DNA of 64,000 nucleotides from NCBI RefSeq assembly GCF_001507435.1, contig NZ_LMWH01000139.1:1-64000 (forward strand), in the 5' to 3' direction. This document shows, piece by piece, positions 60,602-64,000 of the stretch (within the stretch, counting starts at the first letter, position 1; every line of letters starts with the position of its first letter). This stretch comes from Streptomyces sp. NRRL F-5122. GTDB taxonomy: Bacteria; Actinomycetota; Actinomycetes; Streptomycetales; Streptomycetaceae. The notes under the pieces are model-generated. The model made no database searches. It was not told the origin of the DNA and saw nothing but the letters and a program-made list of their open reading frames with translations. The translations under genes and the position numbers were made by a program.

Positions 60602-62581
60602 TCAGGTGGACTTGATGGTGAAGTTGACGCCGTTCCTGGAGTTCACGGTCGAAGAGCCCGTGTAGTACGCGTGCATGGTGTGGTTGCCGCGGCTGAGCTT
60701 CGGCAGGGTGAGGGTCACCTTGCCGCTCTTCAGCGTGCCGGTGGCGATGACGTGCGAACCCGCGTAGATGCGCACGGTGCCGGTCGGGGTGGTGCCGGTC
60801 GCGGTGACCTTCACGGTGACCTTGGCACGCGAGTTGTGGCTGACCGTCTTGGGCGCGGAGGTGCTCACCGACGGGGTCGCCTTGGTGATCGTCAGCTTGA
60901 CGGTCGTGGAGGACGTGTTGAGCTTGCTGCTGCCGCCGTAGGAGACGGTCAGGGTGTGCGTGGCGACCTTGAGGTGGTTCGACAGGCCGATGGTGACCTT
61001 GCCGGAGCGGTCCAGGGTGCCGGTCCCGACGGTGGTGCTGCCGTCCTTCAGCGTCACCTTGCCGGACGCGACGGTGCCGTGCGTGCCGGTGACGGTGACG
61101 GCGACCTTCGGCGTCTTGCCGTACGCGGTCTTGGCGGCGGTCGCCTTGGTGGTGCTCGAGTACTTCACGGCCCCGGTCCACGTCGCGAGGACGCCGGAGC
61201 CGTTGAGGTTCGCGGCGCTGACCGAGGCGGTGTAGGTGCCGAGGGCCAGACCGCTGAAGGTGTACGAGGTGGCGGTGGCCGGGACGTCCTTGACGGCCAC
61301 GACGGCGCCGTCCGCACCGGTCAGCGTCACGCGGTAGTCGGTGACGGGCAGGCCGGTGGGGGCCGGAGCGGTCCAGCTCAGCTTGACCGACGCGTCACCG
61401 GGGGTGGCCTTCAGCGCGGGCTTGCCGGGCGTGTTGGCGTCGAAGGTCGACCCCTCGAGGCCGCCGAACTTCGCGTGCTTGGTCGGGTTGATCGAGCCGT
61501 TGTAGGACTCGTTCACGAAGCCGAAGGCGGCGATGGTCTTCTCTGCGTCGTCGGACGCCAGCGCGGCGGTGTGGCTGCCGTTCGTGACGAAGACGTCGTA
61601 GAGGTCCTTGTCGAAGAAGATGCTGGTCGGGTCGATCGCCCGGCTGGGCACGACGTTGTAGACGTCGCGGCCGAAGGTGGCGTTCTCGTAGTAGCTGTTG
61701 AGCGGGACGAGGTGGCCGTTGGACGTGCTCACCGGCTCGGTCTCGCCGGTGTCGCCGGGCAGCCGCACCGCGGCCAGGTAGGCGCCGGCCGCGGCGGCGG
61801 CCTTGCTGTGGTCCGGGGCCACGCCGTTGTTCTGGGCGATCCAGCTGCCCACGGAGAACGGGACGAGGGCGCCGTCCTCGGTGACGGCGTCGTCGGCCTG
61901 GTTCTCCTGGACGGTCGGGATGGTCGGCGCGATCGTCGAGTCGCTCAGGCCGATCGCCGACAGGAAGAACTTGCGGGTGCCCGACCCGCTCTGCGGGATC
62001 TTCGGGTGGACGGTCTGGCCTTCCACCACCGTGAGCGTACCGGCGTAGATGTCGTGCAGCTGGTCGACCGTCAGCTTGTGCAGGGCCGAACCCTTGACCG
62101 CGACGCCGACCGCGTCCCGGGCGAACGGGATGTAGGTCAGTGCGGTACCGGAGGTGCTGGGGCCGCCGGAGGAGCGGGCGAAGTCGACCTGGCCCTTGAT
62201 GGTGGTGCCGGTGCTGTTGGGCCACTTGTCGCCGGTCAGCGCCATCGTCAGCGCGATGCGGCCGTTGCCGGAGCCGTTGGGCCGCAGGAAGGACGGGCCG
62301 CCCGACCGGGTCCGGATCGAGGACGTGGTGGAGCCGGTGCCGGGCTCGACCGCGTCGTAGGAGGCGATGCCGGCACCGCTCGGCGCCTTCACCGGGGCGT
62401 AGCCGGAGGCATCACCGGCGAGGGCGTTCAGCACGTCCTGCGTGGTGTCGGAGCCCACGCCGACGAGCTTGCGGAAGGTCCCGGCGGGGGCGGGGTCGGC
62501 GGACGCCGGGGCGGCGAGGGCCAGGCCGCCGGCCACCACGGCCGCGGCTACAAGCGCCGCCGTAGAGCGCGTTCTGCGCAT
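60602..62581 (-). CDS. PstS-like protein fused to fibronectin III and Ig-like domains (locus B)
   Basis: The 659-residue secreted protein has a signal peptide (ending ASA), then a PstS-like domain at about 35-355 with [41 protein letters not shown] and [19 protein letters not shown], the same loops as the small PstS of locus A. A fibronectin type III domain follows at about 380-465 ([20 protein letters not shown]...[12 protein letters not shown]) and two Ig-like repeats at about 470-565 and 570-659 ([40 protein letters not shown]). No sorting signal or C-terminal TM is present. It combines the roles split between two genes in locus A. Confidence 0.83.
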   Translation of the reverse strand: MRRTRSTAALVAAAVVAGGLALAAPASADPAPAGTFRKLVGVGSDTTQDVLNALAGDASGYAPVKAPSGAGIASYDAVEPGTGSTTSSIRTRSGGPSFLRPNGSGNGRIALTMALTGDKWPNSTGTTIKGQVDFARSSGGPSTSGTALTYIPFARDAVGVAVKGSALHKLTVDQLHDIYAGTLTVVEGQTVHPKIPQSGSGTRKFFLSAIGLSDSTIAPTIPTVQENQADDAVTEDGALVPFSVGSWIAQNNGVAPDHSKAAAAAGAYLAAVRLPGDTGETEPVSTSNGHLVPLNSYYENATFGRDVYNVVPSRAIDPTSIFFDKDLYDVFVTNGSHTAALASDDAEKTIAAFGFVNESYNGSINPTKHAKFGGLEGSTFDANTPGKPALKATPGDASVKLSWTAPAPTGLPVTDYRVTLTGADGAVVAVKDVPATATSYTFSGLALGTYTASVSAANLNGSGVLATWTGAVKYSSTTKATAAKTAYGKTPKVAVTVTGTHGTVASGKVTLKDGSTTVGTGTLDRSGKVTIGLSNHLKVATHTLTVSYGGSSKLNTSSTTVKLTITKATPSVSTSAPKTVSHNSRAKVTVKVTATGTTPTGTVRIYAGSHVIATGTLKSGKVTLTLPKLSRGNHTMHAYYTGSSTVNSRNGVNFTIKST

Positions 62582-62685
62582 CGAGAGTCTCCTGACAGTT
62601 GTGAGCGGGATGCGTCGAATGGATGTGGCAGGGTGGAGCGAGCCGTCCGCCCCGACTGCCTTTCGGGGCGGGCGGCCGTCTGTGG

Positions 62686-62706
62686 GGAGCGCCCGGCGGG
62701 CGCTCC
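62686..62706 (-). terminator. Terminator after large PstS-like gene of locus B
   Basis: GGAGCGCCC (62686-62694) pairs with GGGCGCTCC (62698-62706), 3-base loop, 6 bp after the stop codon. Confidence 0.7.
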
Positions 62707-62712
62707 GGTGTG

Positions 62713-64000
62713 TCAGTCCCGGCCCGGTGGCAGCAGCTTCCGCAGCCGCTCGGGCAGGGTGACCGAGGGCACGACGGTCACGTTGCGGCCGCCGGGGAGC
62801 GGCACCCGCAGCGGCAGGCGCAGCCGGCTTCCGCCCGCGAAGGGGGCGCCGACGGCCGCGGCGGCACCGAGCGCGGCGCCCACCGGGACGGCGTAACGCA
62901 GCGCGTTCGCCGGGTCGGCGGGAGTGGTGCCGAGGGCCGTGGTCTGCAGAGCCTTGCCGCCGCCGTACGAGGGCGCGCCGCTGGGCGTGGCACTCGCGTC
63001 GGCATCGGCCGGAGCCGCGGTGCCGTCCCCGGTGCCGCCGGTGGTGGCGCCGTCGCCCGCCGTCTCGTCCGAGCCGCCCAGGTCACCGGTGCCGCCGGAG
63101 GCGCCGCCGTCCGAGCCGCCCTCGTGCGAGGAGGGCCCGGTGTAGTGGACCAGGGCGTCGGCCGCCTGGTCGGTCCGGGCGCGCAGCCGCTGCGACAGCG
63201 GGGCGTAGCCCGGGGGCAGCCGGCCCGGGTCGGCGCCGCTGATCTGCCCGGCTCCGGCCGCATACCGCAGCAGGGCCGCGTAGTCCTTGCGGGCGGACGC
63301 GTCGATCTCGCTGGGGCGCACCGCGGCGTAGACCAGCTGCGCGAGCGGGTAGGCGCCCTTCTGGGTGACCTTGTCCGGGTCGATCTCCGCGACTCCGGAG
63401 CCGGAGGCGCCGGAGGCGGCCGCGGACAGCGACGCGGTGGTGGGGGCGACGAACGCCCCCGCCGCGTTGCGCAGCTTGGCGGTCTGCAGCCCGAAGCGGG
63501 TGGCGGAGGCCGCGTCGGTGACCGTGATCACGAACCGGGAGCCGACAGTCTGCGGCCCCGGGCTCTTGTAGGTGGGCGGGTCGGCCAGGGCGTCCCAGGT
63601 GGACTTCCACAGCGTGTCGGTACGCCGGGTACGCAACGCGGCGTCGTGCATGTCCGTCACGTACGGGTGGAAGTCCGTCATGCACTGCAGGGCTTCCTTG
63701 GGCGCCCCCGTGCCCGGGGGGACCGTGCACCAGCGGTCGTTCCTCGGGTAGTTGTCGGTGCGGGTCGGGTCGAAGGCCGCGCCGCTCGGGTTCACGTCCA
63801 CGTTGGTGCTGTAGAACGGGTTGACGCGCATGCCCCAGTCGTCGGAGACACCGGCGAGGAACTGGCGGGCGTCCTTGTCGGACAGGACCCATTGCCACAG
63901 CGCACGGGCCGAGTCCGAGTGGCCGGCCGCGGTGAGCAGATCGGTGTCGGTGGCCGGGGTCTCGGCGACCGACAGTTCGGCGAACTCCGGGTTGAGCGCG
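62713..64000 (-). CDS. Large C-terminally anchored PstS-like protein, N-terminus beyond window (locus B)
   Basis: The visible 429 residues run from LNPEFAELSVAETPATDTD to the C-terminus and align with the large PstS-like protein of locus A: DSARALWQWVLSDKDARQFLAG against DTSRVLWNWLRSDKEARDFLSG, GMRVNPFYSTNVDVNP against GMRVNRYFQDVDPV, and RYAAGAGQISGADPGRLPPGYAPL against RYAAGPGQTQGRAAGQLPPGYAPL. A Gly/Ser/Ala linker, one C-terminal TM (about 55-80 residues from the end) and a basic tail follow. The frame stays open to the window end. Confidence 0.82.
   Translation of the reverse strand, partial: ALNPEFAELSVAETPATDTDLLTAAGHSDSARALWQWVLSDKDARQFLAGVSDDWGMRVNPFYSTNVDVNPSGAAFDPTRTDNYPRNDRWCTVPPGTGAPKEALQCMTDFHPYVTDMHDAALRTRRTDTLWKSTWDALADPPTYKSPGPQTVGSRFVITVTDAASATRFGLQTAKLRNAAGAFVAPTTASLSAAASGASGSGVAEIDPDKVTQKGAYPLAQLVYAAVRPSEIDASARKDYAALLRYAAGAGQISGADPGRLPPGYAPLSQRLRARTDQAADALVHYTGPSSHEGGSDGGASGGTGDLGGSDETAGDGATTGGTGDGTAAPADADASATPSGAPSYGGGKALQTTALGTTPADPANALRYAVPVGAALGAAAAVGAPFAGGSRLRLPLRVPLPGGRNVTVVPSVTLPERLRKLLPPGRD

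Overview
The window is high-GC DNA with the codon bias, GTG starts, leaderless promoters and gene order of a Streptomyces chromosome. Its backbone follows the Streptomyces coelicolor SCO4884-SCO4925 neighbourhood: acyl-CoA carboxylase genes, purine nucleoside phosphorylase, deoC, sigQ-afsQ1-afsQ2-afsQ3, adenosine deaminase, thymidine phosphorylase, cytidine deaminase, a nucleoside ABC transporter and two BMP lipoproteins. No rRNA, tRNA, CRISPR array, insertion sequence or phage gene was recognised.

Layout. 1-3.8 kb: carboxylase epsilon subunit, a tiny membrane protein, Maf and the biotinylated alpha chain AccA2. 4.1-10.4 kb: a DeoR regulator, NAD(P)H-quinone dehydrogenase, gamma-glutamylcyclotransferase, a ParE-like protein, purine nucleoside phosphorylase and phosphomannomutase. 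10.8-22.8 kb: an inserted Pst-like locus A on the minus strand (pstC, pstA, three PstS-like proteins, an LAxTG surface protein, a sortase-fold protein without catalytic His and Cys, pstB). 22.9-30.3 kb: accessory secreted proteins, including a 1,159-residue phosphodiester glycosidase/phosphoesterase. 31-42.5 kb: deoC with two aldehyde dehydrogenase genes, uridine kinase, the AfsQ/SigQ signalling cluster and adenosine deaminase. 42.6-47.1 kb: hydrolase-like protein, LysR/MFS pair, ECF sigma factor and STAS protein. 47.4-57.5 kb: deoA, cdd, the nucleoside transporter, two BMP lipoproteins and an M20 amidohydrolase. 58-64 kb: a second Pst-like locus B with the same order as locus A, cut by the window end.

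Two themes stand out. First, a perfect 12-bp palindrome (CTACGCGCGTAG), or a close variant, lies in the core promoter or leader of punA, deoC, add, the ABC transporter operon and both BMP genes. It looks like the operator of one nucleoside-salvage regulon. Second, the duplicated Pst-like loci pair a phosphate-type ABC transporter with C-terminally membrane-anchored PstS proteins, Ig-like surface proteins and inactive sortases. I know of no description of this combination; it is the best candidate here for a new system. A non-canonical AUC start codon is predicted for the transporter ATPase.
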